A DNA stretch of 33,880 nt from Rhodospirillaceae bacterium UBA6608 (GTDB taxonomy: Bacteria; Pseudomonadota; Alphaproteobacteria; Rhodospirillales_A; Casp-alpha2): positions 1,533-35,412 of the forward strand of contig DJHY01000170.1 in the NCBI GenBank assembly GCA_002433335.1, in the 5' to 3' direction. This document shows positions 22,833 through 32,206 of the stretch, piece after piece. The notes under the pieces are model-generated. The model made no database searches and had not been told where the DNA came from. It saw nothing but the letters and a program-made list of their open reading frames with translations. A program made the position numbers and the translations under genes. Numbering within the stretch: position 1 is the first letter of the stretch; each line of letters opens with the position of its first letter.

Positions 22833-23993
22833 ATGAACGGCACTTTCGACAAGGTCCCCGCCATGATGGGCGGCGTCCTGCGCTTGGTTTCCGCCGCCGC
22901 GGCACTTTTCGTGCTGTTGAGCGTGGCCCTTCCGGCCACCGCGGGCGCGGCCTCGCGCATCAAGGACATCGTGGATTTCGAAGGCATCCGCGAAAACCAA
23001 TTGGTTGGCTACGGCCTGGTCGTCGGCCTCGATAAAACGGGCGACAAGCTCCTAAACAACCATTTCACTATGGAAAGTCTTCGGTCCATGCTCAACCGTC
23101 TGGGCGTGCAGACCAACGATGCCATCCTTAAGTCCACAAATGTCGCCGCCGTCATGGTGACCGCCAACATGCCCGCGTTCGCCCGCCAGGGTTCGCGCAT
23201 CGACGTGACGGTGAGCTCCCTCGGCGATGCCGACAACCTGCTGGGCGGCACCTTGCTGGTGACCCCGATGTTGGGCGCCGACGGCGAAGTTTACGCCGTG
23301 GCCCAGGGCCAATTGGCCGTCGGCGGCTTCACCGCCCAGGGCGCCGCCGAAACGGTGACCAAAGGTGTTCCGACCTCTGGCCGTATCGCCAACGGGGCCA
23401 TCGTCGAACGCGAAGTCGCCTTTGAAATCGGCGACATGAATGTGGTCAAGCTGTCGTTGAAGAACCCTGACTTCACCACGGCCCGCCGCATCGCCCAGGC
23501 GATCAACGCCTTCCTGGGCACCACCGCGGCCCGCCCGTCCGATCCCAAAACCGTGCAGGTTCACGTTCCCGACAACTACCGGAACAATGTGGTCAACCTG
23601 CTGACCGACGTCGAACAGCTGCGCGTCGAGCCAGACCAAATGGCCCGCGTGTTGATCGACGAACAGTCGGGCACCATCGTGATGGGCGAGAACGTTCGGA
23701 TTTCCACCGTCGCGATCGCCCAGGGCAGCCTGACGATCCGCATCACGGAAACCCAGCAGGTCTCGCAGCCGGGTCCGTTCGCCGAAGTCGGCACCACCAC
23801 CACCGTCAATCGCACCGACGTTCAGGTCGATCAGGGACAGGACAAGCGCCTGACCGTGTTCAACGACGGCGTCACCCTTCAGGATCTGGTCAACGGCCTG
23901 AATGCCCTGGGCATCGGTCCGCGTGATATGATCACCATCCTGCAAGCGATCAAAGCCGCCGGCGCGCTGCAGGCTGAAATTCAGGTGATGTGA
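22833..23993 (+). CDS. flgI: flagellar P-ring protein FlgI
   Basis: A 386-residue periplasmic P-ring subunit. A signal peptide (VLRLVSAAAALFVLLSVALP) leads into ASRIKDIVDFEGIRENQLVG and YGLVVGLDKTGD, the FlgI signature. The rest matches the family through TVQVHVPDNYRNNVVNLLTD to the C-terminal LQDLVNGLNALGIGPRDMIT. I prefer ATG at 22833 because AACGGGAAAA stands just before it; ATG at 22812, seven codons upstream, is also possible. It is the first gene after a sigma-54 promoter and shares the A of its stop with the start of the next gene. Confidence 0.96.
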   Translation: MNGTFDKVPAMMGGVLRLVSAAAALFVLLSVALPATAGAASRIKDIVDFEGIRENQLVGYGLVVGLDKTGDKLLNNHFTMESLRSMLNRLGVQTNDAILKSTNVAAVMVTANMPAFARQGSRIDVTVSSLGDADNLLGGTLLVTPMLGADGEVYAVAQGQLAVGGFTAQGAAETVTKGVPTSGRIANGAIVEREVAFEIGDMNVVKLSLKNPDFTTARRIAQAINAFLGTTAARPSDPKTVQVHVPDNYRNNVVNLLTDVEQLRVEPDQMARVLIDEQSGTIVMGENVRISTVAIAQGSLTIRITETQQVSQPGPFAEVGTTTTVNRTDVQVDQGQDKRLTVFNDGVTLQDLVNGLNALGIGPRDMITILQAIKAAGALQAEIQVM

Positions 23994-24322
23994 TGAGCGG
24001 TATCGTAGACAGCTCGATGACCGGCCTGCAGGCGGCGTCCGCCGCCAAGACCGGCGCCATGGCCAACACGGCGCAGCACCACATGTCGACGCAGCGCATG
24101 CGCGCCGTGGCCGAAGACTTCGAAGCCGTGTTCATTTCCGAAATGATCCGCCCGATGTTCGAAAACATCCAGACCGAAGAACCCTTCGGCGGCGGCCCGG
24201 CCGAGGACATCTGGCGCAACATGCAGGTCGACGAATACGGCAAGGCCATGGCCAAGACCGGCGGGATCGGCATCGCCGACGCCGTGATGGACCAGCTTAT
24301 CCGCATGCAGGAAGCCCGCTGA
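23993..24322 (+). CDS. CheL / short FlgJ-type rod-binding protein
   Basis: A 109-residue protein equal to the N-terminal rod-scaffold half of FlgJ, without the muramidase domain. The conserved part is AEDFEAVFISEMIRPMFENI followed by FGGGPAEDIWRNMQVDEYGK and GIGIADAVMDQLIRMQ. Alphaproteobacteria usually have this short form, named CheL in Caulobacter, where it also lies behind flgI. The start overlaps the flgI stop (TGATG); a GTG one codon earlier is less likely. A separate rod-digesting enzyme must be encoded elsewhere. Confidence 0.9.
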   Translation: MSGIVDSSMTGLQAASAAKTGAMANTAQHHMSTQRMRAVAEDFEAVFISEMIRPMFENIQTEEPFGGGPAEDIWRNMQVDEYGKAMAKTGGIGIADAVMDQLIRMQEAR

Positions 24323-24347
24323 GCGGCATCCGACAGGAGAGACACCA

Positions 24348-24791
24348 ATGGAACCGATGGAACGTCTTGAGAAAATGATCGATTTGACCGACAGCCTGAG
24401 CGAGTTGGTCGAAGAAGAAAACCTGGCCCTGCTGGAGCGTCGCTACGACGACGTGGAAGCCCGCCTGGAAGACAAGGCAACGCTGGCCCGACTGTACGAA
24501 AACTGCATGAGCGACCTGGACGAGGCCCAACTGGACTGGAAAACCATCAAAGAGGACCTGCGCGAGCGCCTGGCGAAATCCGGCACGCGTCTGGCCGACG
24601 CGGTGGCCGAAAACACGCTACGCCTGGAAACCGGTATGGCCGCGAACAAGGAAGTCATCAACCACTTCGCCAAGGCGGTCGAAAAGTCGACACCGCATGC
24701 CGGCACTTATGCCCGCAACGGTCGGACCGGCCGCGAAGGCACCAAAGCTTCGGTGAACTCTCTCGCCGTCGCTTTGGACGAAAACCTCTAA
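24348..24791 (+). CDS. FlgN-like export chaperone for hook-associated proteins
   Basis: A 147-residue, almost fully helical protein (MERLEKMIDLTDSLSELVEE, ENLALLERRYDDVEARLEDK, ATLARLYENCMSDLDEAQLD) with a basic disordered tail, typical in size and shape of FlgN. FlgN binds FlgK and FlgL before export, and the flgK and flgL genes are the next two in the operon. An AGGAGA ribosome-binding site stands before the ATG. Sequence conservation in FlgN is low, so the call rests on helical pattern, size and position. Confidence 0.78.
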   Translation: MEPMERLEKMIDLTDSLSELVEEENLALLERRYDDVEARLEDKATLARLYENCMSDLDEAQLDWKTIKEDLRERLAKSGTRLADAVAENTLRLETGMAANKEVINHFAKAVEKSTPHAGTYARNGRTGREGTKASVNSLAVALDENL

Positions 24792-24825
24792 TCACCGAAC
24801 GGCAGAACGCGTAAAGGCGAAATAG

Positions 24826-27108
24826 ATGGGCGATATTACACAGGCATTGCGAGCGGCGCAGAGCGGCCTTCTGGCGAACCAGACGGCGCTTAATATCGTT
24901 TCTCAGAACGTCGCCAACGTGAATACCGTCGGGTATTCGCGCAAGATCATTCAGCAACAGTCCGTCGTGCTGTCCGGCACGGGCGCCGGCGTCGACATTG
25001 CCGAATTCACGCGCTCGGTCGACCAGGGCCTGCTCAAGTCGATCCGTCAGGAATTGGCGCAGCTGAACAAGAACTCGGTCCAGGTCAGCTACTATGACCG
25101 GATCCAGGAAACCTTCGGCACGCCGGACGACAATACCTCAATCGCGCATATCCTCGCCGAATTGCAGCAGGCGGCCGAACTGCTGGCCGTTTCGCCCGAC
25201 CGGATCCTCGAACAGGGCGAAGTCGTCCGTCAGGCCCAGCTGGCGACGGAAAAGCTCGCCACCATGAGCGACACCATCCAGGAACTGCGCCTGCAGGCGG
25301 ACCAGCAAATTACGTCGATCGTCACCGAAATCAACGAACTGACCGCCGATATCGATCAGCTGAACGACGATATCATTCGGTTCGGTTCGACCGGCAACGA
25401 CACGACCGACCTGCAGGACCAGCGCGACAACAAGATCGATCGCCTGGCCGAACTGATCGACATTCAGTATTTCCAGCGCGGCGACGGCGACGTCGTGGTG
25501 TTCACGACCTCGGGCCTGACCCTGGTCGATACCATTCCGCCGGAAATCACCCATACCTCCGCCGCGGCAATGAGCTCGACCTCGACCGTCGCCGGCGGGC
25601 AGATCGACGGGATTTACGTCGGCGAACGCCTTGCCATCAACGACCTGACGACGCTGGCCCGCGGCGGCCAGTTGGCCGGATTGCTGGAGATGCGCGACGA
25701 CGTCCTGCCCAACCTGCAATCCCAGTTGGACGAACTGGCGGCGCAGTTGCGCGACCAGGTCAACCTGGTCCACAACCGCGGCACACCCTACCCCGGCCAT
25801 CAGGAACTGACCGGCGAGCGGATTTTCGCCCTGCCGCAAGAACAGACCATTTCGTTGGGCACCGGCGACGACACGGTCATCGTCCTGACGGATTCAACGG
25901 GAAACGAGACTCTGTCCGTGCGCTTGTCGCAAATCCTGAGCGGCTCCGCCTATGGCCAGACCTATGGCGACGGCACGGACGACAGCGGCGCCATCACCAT
26001 CACCGAACTGGCCGCGCGTATGGAAGATTTCTTCCAACTGAACGGCGCGCCGTCGGCTTCCGTGACGCTGAACTCGCAAAGCCAGTTGTCGATCAATCTG
26101 AACAACACATCCATGGGTTTCGGGTTCCGTGATGAGAGCGGCTCCACCAAGGGCGGCGACGTCGCCGATGCGGACATCAAGTTCGACAAGGACGGCGACG
26201 GCACGGTCGACGAAACGATCAAGGGATTTTCCAACTTCTTCGGCTTGAACAACCTGTTCGTCGATGGCTTGGCGGAAAACATTTTCGAAACCAATGTTCT
26301 GAGCTCCAGCTTCGTCAGCACGGCGGCCGTCTTGAACATTCGCGATTCAAACACGCCGGATACGGGCTCCGGACCGGAATACTTGGGACAGATCGTCATT
26401 CCTGCCGGCAGCACGCTTCAGGAAATCGCCGACCTGATCAATAACGGCGGGATCGACACCAACGGCACGTTCTATTCGGCCGGGGCCAGTTTCGGCGGCG
26501 TCGACAACGTTACCGCCACCGTCGTTTCCGACGGGTCCGGCTACCGCCTGCGCATCTCGCACGACGACGGCCTGTCGATGACCGTGACGCTGGATACCTC
26601 GAGCGGCAGCACACTTCTGTCCGAACTCGGCATGCACGAAGCGGACGTCCGCGTCTCCTCGGCCCTGTCGGTTCGATCCGACATCGTTTCCTCCCCCGGC
26701 CTGGTATCCACGGGCCGCCTGGAGTTCGATTCCGAGAAAGGCGCCAACGGTGAGTACCTGACCGCGCCGGGCACCAACGGCGTTGCCGAGGAACTGGCGG
26801 CGCTGTTGTCCAGTTCAAATTCGTTCTCCGTTTCCGGCGGCTTGCCGTCTTTGAACGTCAGCTTCGCCGAGTACGGATCGTCGATCATCGCTCGCAATTC
26901 CTCGTTGGCGGACATGAACGACCGTCAGGTCACAAGCCAAACATCCTTGACGGAGAGCCTGAAATTCAAGTCCGATAGCATCCGAGGCGTGAACCTTGAC
27001 GAAGAACTGTCGAATTTGATTGTGTTCGAACAAGCCTATTCCGCCGCCGCGCGCGTCATTTCCGTGATTCAGGAAATGATTCAACGCCTGGAAGAAGCCG
27101 TTGCCTAG
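24826..27108 (+). CDS. flgK: hook-filament junction protein FlgK
   Basis: A 760-residue hook-associated protein, longer than enterobacterial FlgK (about 550). The N-terminal axial helix (ALRAAQSGLLANQTALNIVS then QNVANVNTVGYSRK) and the FlgK D1 helices (LQDQRDNKIDRLAELIDIQY) are clear. The C-terminal helix is VNLDEELSNLIVFEQAYSAA. The extra length is in the central variable region, which contains an Asp-rich loop DKDGDGTVDE (residues 454-463) resembling a calcium-binding loop. No cysteine is seen. It is 34 bp after flgN and 11 bp before flgL. Confidence 0.95.
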   Translation: MGDITQALRAAQSGLLANQTALNIVSQNVANVNTVGYSRKIIQQQSVVLSGTGAGVDIAEFTRSVDQGLLKSIRQELAQLNKNSVQVSYYDRIQETFGTPDDNTSIAHILAELQQAAELLAVSPDRILEQGEVVRQAQLATEKLATMSDTIQELRLQADQQITSIVTEINELTADIDQLNDDIIRFGSTGNDTTDLQDQRDNKIDRLAELIDIQYFQRGDGDVVVFTTSGLTLVDTIPPEITHTSAAAMSSTSTVAGGQIDGIYVGERLAINDLTTLARGGQLAGLLEMRDDVLPNLQSQLDELAAQLRDQVNLVHNRGTPYPGHQELTGERIFALPQEQTISLGTGDDTVIVLTDSTGNETLSVRLSQILSGSAYGQTYGDGTDDSGAITITELAARMEDFFQLNGAPSASVTLNSQSQLSINLNNTSMGFGFRDESGSTKGGDVADADIKFDKDGDGTVDETIKGFSNFFGLNNLFVDGLAENIFETNVLSSSFVSTAAVLNIRDSNTPDTGSGPEYLGQIVIPAGSTLQEIADLINNGGIDTNGTFYSAGASFGGVDNVTATVVSDGSGYRLRISHDDGLSMTVTLDTSSGSTLLSELGMHEADVRVSSALSVRSDIVSSPGLVSTGRLEFDSEKGANGEYLTAPGTNGVAEELAALLSSSNSFSVSGGLPSLNVSFAEYGSSIIARNSSLADMNDRQVTSQTSLTESLKFKSDSIRGVNLDEELSNLIVFEQAYSAAARVISVIQEMIQRLEEAVA

Positions 27109-27119
27109 GGATTTAACAG

Positions 27120-29516
27120 ATGACCAGAATCTCCAGCGCCGCCGCTAACAGCATCCTGATCGGGCGTTTCCTGCAAACGCAAAGCGATCTGCATAAGCTT
27201 GAGACCCAGGTTGCGACCGAAAAGGTCAGCCAGACCTACAGCGGCCTTTCCCTGTCGTCGCAACGGCTGATCAACATCGAGAACACCAAGAGCACGCTTG
27301 AGCGCTTCAACTCCAACAACCTTCAGGCGCAGTTGCGCGTCGATCTGCAGACCACCGCGGTCGACGGCATCAGCGACGCAATTTCCGACTTCCGCGATCT
27401 GTTGTTGGATTTTTCGAACGGCGACATCAGCGATCCGGAGCGGGTCGAACAGATTCAATCCGATGCGTTCCGCGCCCTGACCAACATCCAGAACCTGCTG
27501 AACACCGAAGCGGACGGCCGATACATCTTCGGCGGAGGCACCATCCGCACGGAACCGGTCAACTTCGGCATCACTTCGGTTTCCGCTTTTCAGGAACTGT
27601 ACGACGGCGCCCGGGTGACCTTCCCGACGACGCGCGACGCGCACCTGGAAGATTTCTCGATCTCGCGTGATTCCACCACGCTGAACCCGGCCTACCTGAC
27701 ATTCGAGCAGACCGACGCCGGCACGGGCAAAAGCCGGATCAATTCGTCTTCGGCGCAGTTCGCGAACATTACCGCCGGCTCGACAATCACCATTTCCGGC
27801 ACGGTCGATGGCGTCAACGACGGCACCTATACGGTCGATTCCGTCGACCCCAATGGACTGTGGATCGATGTTAAGACCGAACAGCTGACCGACGAGACGA
27901 CGCCGGTGTTTGCCACCTTCAGCTATCCCAGCGAAGACGACCCCCGGATCACAGTCGAATCATCCGCCGAAGTCGTGTTCGACCGCCGCACCAATACGAT
28001 CACCGCATCGGTTGCCGGCGCGCTCGACGACATTCCGGACGGCAGCGTGTTCACCGTTTCCGGCACGACCGACAACGATGGCACCTATACGGTGTCCAGC
28101 AACGACGGCACGGACCTGGTCATCGAATCCCAACGCCTGACCACGACCGGCGGCAGCGGTGCGACCATCCATACCCCCGGCGGCGTGAATACCCTGACCT
28201 TCTCCGCCGGCACGGGCGCCGATGGCGAAGACCAGTTGGTCGCCGTTACGGCCGGGACCTATAGCGCGCTGGAAAGCGGGCAAAAGATCAAAATCAACAA
28301 CACCAATACGGAAAACGACGGGAAGGTGTTTACGGTCAAATCCGTCTCCGCCGACGGCACGACGATCACCTTGGACGCCGACGACAGCGTCGACACCTCC
28401 GTCGCGACGGTGACCACCGGCGTCGTGTCCAGCCGCCCCGAATTGTTCTCGTTCAATGCGGCTGAACGGAATTTCTATTTCGACGCCGGTGCGGGCGGCG
28501 GCAACACGCTGACCTTTACCGACAACGGCGCCAACGCCGACACCATCACTCTGGCCGGCGGCAGCTTCACCGACGCCCAAGGCAACCCCATCGCGGCGGG
28601 GACGCGGATTACCGTGACCGGCACGGGTTCGAACAACGCGACCTACACGGTCGCCTCGGTTTCGGCAGACGGCCTGACGGCGACGCTGCTCGCCACGGAC
28701 GCGGTCACCAACGAAGGCCCGGTCGTGGCCGGTGTTCTGGCGGGCACGGGTTCGATTACCTTTGCCGACAACGACCCGAGCGCGGATTCGATCACCCTCG
28801 GCGGCGGTTTCTTCCGCGATGCCGACGGCAATAACCTTCCGGCGGGCACGCAATTCACCCTGGCCGGCACCGGCACGGCGAACGACGGCACGACCTTCAC
28901 CATCGGTTCGGTTTCGTCCGATGGGCGCACGGCGACCTTGATCCAGACCGATACGATCGATGACACCACGCCGACCGTCACCGCCGGTACGATGAGCGCG
29001 CCCAACACCATCGGCACGATTTCGTCGAGCAGCTATTACAGCGGCGACACGGTGTCGCATACTCATCGTGTCAGCTCGACCCAATCTTTCGAATTCAACA
29101 TCACGGGCGTCGATCCCGCCTTCGAGAAAGCCATTCGCGGCATGTTCCTGATCATGCAGGGGCAGTACGGCACCGAGGGCGGTCTGGACCAGAACGAAAA
29201 CCGGGTCGGCGAAGCCCTTTACCTGATGGACGACGCCCTGGACCGGACCAATACCAGTCCGCCGCCGTTCGGCGAGGAGCTCGATAGCAATATCGAGGAA
29301 ATGCAGATCATCCTGGGTTATCGCGCCGTCATGTTGAACGACGTGCAGACGACCAACGACCAGCTGATCGCCTATCTGGAAGGCGACATCGCGGAAACCG
29401 AAAACGTCGATCCGCTGGAGGCGATTACCCGGTTGCTGGACAAGCAACGCGTGCTGGAAGCGTCCTATCAGACCTTCGCGCGTGTCCGCCAATTGAGCCT
29501 GACCAGCTACATCTAA
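27120..29516 (+). CDS. flgL: hook-filament junction protein FlgL, enlarged by five beta repeats
   Basis: A 798-residue FlgL, more than twice the usual size of about 300-320. The N-terminus (FLQTQSDLHKLETQVATEKV) and the flagellin-like D1 segment with RALTNIQNLLNTEADGRYIF and GGG are typical. The C-terminal end is LGYRAVMLNDVQTTNDQLIA to ASYQTFARVRQLSLTSYI. Between about residues 190 and 640 lie five beta-rich units. Their cores begin near residues 219, 307, 386, 493 and 575, each of the form G-x-x-I-T-I-x-G-T-x-x-N-D-G-T-Y-T-V-x-S-V. The repeats should project outward from the junction; their function is unknown. No cysteine is present. Confidence 0.93.
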   Translation: MTRISSAAANSILIGRFLQTQSDLHKLETQVATEKVSQTYSGLSLSSQRLINIENTKSTLERFNSNNLQAQLRVDLQTTAVDGISDAISDFRDLLLDFSNGDISDPERVEQIQSDAFRALTNIQNLLNTEADGRYIFGGGTIRTEPVNFGITSVSAFQELYDGARVTFPTTRDAHLEDFSISRDSTTLNPAYLTFEQTDAGTGKSRINSSSAQFANITAGSTITISGTVDGVNDGTYTVDSVDPNGLWIDVKTEQLTDETTPVFATFSYPSEDDPRITVESSAEVVFDRRTNTITASVAGALDDIPDGSVFTVSGTTDNDGTYTVSSNDGTDLVIESQRLTTTGGSGATIHTPGGVNTLTFSAGTGADGEDQLVAVTAGTYSALESGQKIKINNTNTENDGKVFTVKSVSADGTTITLDADDSVDTSVATVTTGVVSSRPELFSFNAAERNFYFDAGAGGGNTLTFTDNGANADTITLAGGSFTDAQGNPIAAGTRITVTGTGSNNATYTVASVSADGLTATLLATDAVTNEGPVVAGVLAGTGSITFADNDPSADSITLGGGFFRDADGNNLPAGTQFTLAGTGTANDGTTFTIGSVSSDGRTATLIQTDTIDDTTPTVTAGTMSAPNTIGTISSSSYYSGDTVSHTHRVSSTQSFEFNITGVDPAFEKAIRGMFLIMQGQYGTEGGLDQNENRVGEALYLMDDALDRTNTSPPPFGEELDSNIEEMQIILGYRAVMLNDVQTTNDQLIAYLEGDIAETENVDPLEAITRLLDKQRVLEASYQTFARVRQLSLTSYI
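27690..28990 (+). repeat. five tandem beta-domain repeats within flgL
   Basis: Cores: AGSTITISGTVDGVNDGTYT (219 on), DGSVFTVSGTTDNDGTYTVS (307 on), SGQKIKINNTNTENDGKVFT (386 on), AGTRITVTGTGSNNATYTVA (493 on) and AGTQFTLAGTGTANDGTTFT (575 on). Each is followed by an SV-x-x-D/N-G-type turn and a T-x-T-L strand. Spacing is 79-107 residues. Units 3-5 also share a lead-in with a LTF or ITF strand. Divergence between copies is high, so this is an old amplification. Confidence 0.82.
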
Positions 29517-29543
29517 TAGACGGATCGCGTAACCCACGGAAAA

Positions 29544-29583
29544 GACGGTCTAAAAACATAGAAATTTGATGACCGTCCTTTTT
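29544..29583 (+). terminator. probable terminator after flgL
   Basis: The arms GACGGTC and GACCGTC are perfect with a 20-base AT-rich loop and are followed by C and five T residues. The long loop makes it less certain than the others. Confidence 0.55.
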
Positions 29584-29665
29584 CGTCATTAACCTTATGA
29601 CAACTTAATTTCTCGATGATCGCATGCTAAGTTGCGGTATCTGACAGTTGGGAACGCATCGGGAA

Positions 29666-30145
29666 ATGCCTCCGTACGAGAATCAGGTTAAGAAATACGA
29701 ACGTCGCCCCGTCGCCGGTAATCCGGCGCAAACGGAAGCCTGGGCGCTGCTCGAAGCAGCCAAGCGCATGGCGATGTCGATCGTCGACAGTGAAGGTGAT
29801 CCGAAGCAGATCAAGAACACCCGCAAAGCCGCTTTGCGGTTGAACTGGCGTTTGTGGACGATCTTTCAGGCAGAACTGACGACCGAGCGCGCGGAAGTGC
29901 CCGAGGAAATTCGGATCAACATGCTGACCCTGTGCAAGTTCGTCGACAAGCACACGGTTGGGGCACTGGTGAATCCGACCCCCGAAGCAATGACCGTTCT
30001 GATCGACATCAACCGGAATATCGCCGCCGGCTTGGCGCAAATACCGGATGATGGAGAACGGGATGCCCCCGCACCTCAGGCGCAACAGAATACCGGCGCG
30101 GACGCTCTGCCGCCGCAGCGCATCAACATCGATACCGAAATTTAA
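29666..30145 (+). CDS. flaF: flagellar biosynthesis regulator FlaF
   Basis: A 159-residue FlaF. The family pattern is ENQVKKYERRPVAGNPAQTE AWALLEAA at the N-terminus, then the core LRLNWRLWTIFQAEL, CKFVDKHTVGALV and the ending LIDINRNIAAGLAQ. A Pro/Gln-rich tail of about 35 residues is longer than usual. FlaF promotes flagellin production and, in Caulobacter, works opposite FlbT, which represses flagellin mRNA translation. Neither flbT nor a flagellin gene is in this window. I use ATG at 29666 with ATCGGGAA upstream, not the TTG at 29648. Confidence 0.88.
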   Translation: MPPYENQVKKYERRPVAGNPAQTEAWALLEAAKRMAMSIVDSEGDPKQIKNTRKAALRLNWRLWTIFQAELTTERAEVPEEIRINMLTLCKFVDKHTVGALVNPTPEAMTVLIDINRNIAAGLAQIPDDGERDAPAPQAQQNTGADALPPQRINIDTEI

Positions 30146-30257
30146 CGGCGTTGCGAGGTTGCTTCAGGTCGAGGGACAGCCGCCCATGCGAAATCCCCCG
30201 GAACCGAAGCGACCTGAGCGACCCCTTCCCCGTCAATTCTGATTTCCGGTCGCCATC

Positions 30258-32201
30258 ATGACTCAAGAAGCATCCTCCGAGGACTTTTACAACAACGTCA
30301 AACTGGCGTGCGCCTTGATCCTGCAGCGCAAAACGCAGGAAGGCCTGGCCATCATCGATCAGTTGCAAAAGCAACGACCCGAATCAGCCGAGGTTCCTTA
30401 TCTGATGGGGCTTGTCGCCATTACGATGGACGAGTACGGCAAGGCGTTGGTGCTGATCGAAGAAGCCCATGAACGCGATCCGGAATGCTACGAATATTCA
30501 GAGGTTCTCGCCAATTTGCACGTCCGGGTGGGCAACCTGAACGAAGGCGTCTATTTCGCCAAACTGTCGACGACGCTCGAACCTCACCCCTATGTCTATG
30601 ACCTGATCCCGGCGGACCTATCGAACTTCTTCGTGTCCCTGGAGCAAACGGCTGCGCCCCGGCACTACATCTACGGCTACGTGAAACTCAATAAAAGCGA
30701 GTTCACCGACGCTATCCAGGAGTTCGAGCGGCAACTGTCGCTTGATCCCGACCATGCCCTGGCGCATCGCGACATCAGCGCGGCCTACCTCGCCGTCGGG
30801 CAATACGAACGGGCGATCTCGCATATCCAGAAAGCTATCGCCCTGACCCCGGAAGATCCGATGTGTCACCTGCGGGCCGGTGCAATCAGCAAACGGATCG
30901 GCGCTTTCGAGCCGGCGTTATATCACTTCGAAAAGGTCCTTTCGGCTGAAGAGGGCAATCTGGAACTCGCCTCGGCAGCCTACGCCCTGGCTGCAGCCTT
31001 GCCGCAAATCGATGATGAAACCTTGGCGAAATTAAAGGGGCTGCTGGACGGCTTCGCAGAAGATACGCCGGAGCTTCCAGAAGAAGCAGCCCCCGCATCG
31101 GTTCGCAAGGACCGGATTCACGTCTGCTACGTTCTCAACAATTCATGGCACTACGACACCGCGGCATTGCTGGAGCCGATCCTGCAAGCCCATGACCGCA
31201 GCAAGTTCGAAATCTATCTTTATCAGCAAAATCAAGGACGTAGCGCGTTCATCCAGCAGTTGAACAATGCCGCCGACCTGGAACGCAAGCTGTGGGAAGT
31301 CGACAACGAAATGGCTACGATCCTGATCGGGGGGGACGACATCGACGTTCTGGTGAACATGTGCGCCCCTGGATCGGACAACCGCGCCACGCTGTTCGCC
31401 ATGAAACCGTCAACCATTCAGGTCGGTTTCCATTGCGGAAATTTCGGCGCAAGCATGCCCGGCATTACACATGTCGCGGCTGATCCCTCGACGGAAAAGG
31501 CGGTCGCCGCCCATCTGACCGATGACCAGAAACTTCTGTCCGTTCTACCGGGCCTGTGGGCGCAGAAGCCGTCCTATCTGTTGCCCGAAGTCAGCGCATC
31601 GCCCGCGCAGACCTCCGGACAGGTCACCTTCGGCGCGCTATGCGACCCTGAAACCTTCACGGAAGCCGCCCTCGCACTTTATGTCGAAGCACTGAAGCAA
31701 ACCCCCAACAGCCGCCTTTTGTTCGGCGCGGCCGGGAACTGCGACGGCTATCCGGCGCGGCGCCTGAACGAAATGCTGGGTGATACGGGTCTGTTGGAGC
31801 GGATTTCCGTATGGCCCGACAAAGGTGTCGGCGAGAAATGGATCCCCAACCCCAACTATTGGCGCGAGGTCGATCTGTTCCTCATCCCGGGCGCTTTCCC
31901 CAATCCGTTGCGGGCCGCCGATGCCCTATGGATGGGCGTTCCCGTCATCACCTTGACCGGACCTCGCCCCTTGGAATGCATGGGCACGAGCATCTTGGCT
32001 TCCGCGAACAAGCTGCAGTGGGCCAAGGCCTCGGCAGAGGAATGGCTGGCCTGCGTTGCTGAATTGGCGGCGGATACAGAGGCGCTGAATACCCAGCGCA
32101 TGTCGCTGCGGGAAGAACTACGTGCAACGGCCTTGTTCAACCCTGCCGCGCACGTGCAGGCGCTGGAAGCCCTGTATACAGAATTGGTGGATAACCGCTA
32201 A
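30258..32201 (+). CDS. TPR protein with a GT41 (O-GlcNAc transferase-like) glycosyltransferase domain
   Basis: A 647-residue protein. Residues about 1-250 are TPR units (for example ALAHRDISAAYLAVGQYERA and AISHIQKAIALTPEDP). Residues about 290-640 resemble the catalytic part of SPINDLY/OGT-type GT41 enzymes. They contain LFAMKPSTIQVGFHCGNFGA and ITHVAADP; the donor-site region VDLFLIPGAFPNPLRAADAL and WMGVPVITLTG; and then GTSILASANKLQWAKASAEE. The usual NGGTTTCDALWMG glycine/threonine stretch is altered to PNPLRAADALWMG. Cytoplasmic; its place next to flaF suggests it glycosylates flagellin or another filament protein. That substrate is inferred. Confidence 0.78.
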   Translation: MTQEASSEDFYNNVKLACALILQRKTQEGLAIIDQLQKQRPESAEVPYLMGLVAITMDEYGKALVLIEEAHERDPECYEYSEVLANLHVRVGNLNEGVYFAKLSTTLEPHPYVYDLIPADLSNFFVSLEQTAAPRHYIYGYVKLNKSEFTDAIQEFERQLSLDPDHALAHRDISAAYLAVGQYERAISHIQKAIALTPEDPMCHLRAGAISKRIGAFEPALYHFEKVLSAEEGNLELASAAYALAAALPQIDDETLAKLKGLLDGFAEDTPELPEEAAPASVRKDRIHVCYVLNNSWHYDTAALLEPILQAHDRSKFEIYLYQQNQGRSAFIQQLNNAADLERKLWEVDNEMATILIGGDDIDVLVNMCAPGSDNRATLFAMKPSTIQVGFHCGNFGASMPGITHVAADPSTEKAVAAHLTDDQKLLSVLPGLWAQKPSYLLPEVSASPAQTSGQVTFGALCDPETFTEAALALYVEALKQTPNSRLLFGAAGNCDGYPARRLNEMLGDTGLLERISVWPDKGVGEKWIPNPNYWREVDLFLIPGAFPNPLRAADALWMGVPVITLTGPRPLECMGTSILASANKLQWAKASAEEWLACVAELAADTEALNTQRMSLREELRATALFNPAAHVQALEALYTELVDNR

Positions 32202-32206
32202 CAGCA

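Noticed and set aside
27960..29537. 525-residue open frame antisense to flgL
   Set aside because: It lies wholly opposite the strongly supported flgL frame, has skewed Arg/Gly/Val/Asp composition caused by GC-rich codons, and has no family likeness.
29648..29665. Extension of flaF to the TTG at 29648
   Set aside because: The ATG at 29666 fits the family start better and has GGGAA just upstream.
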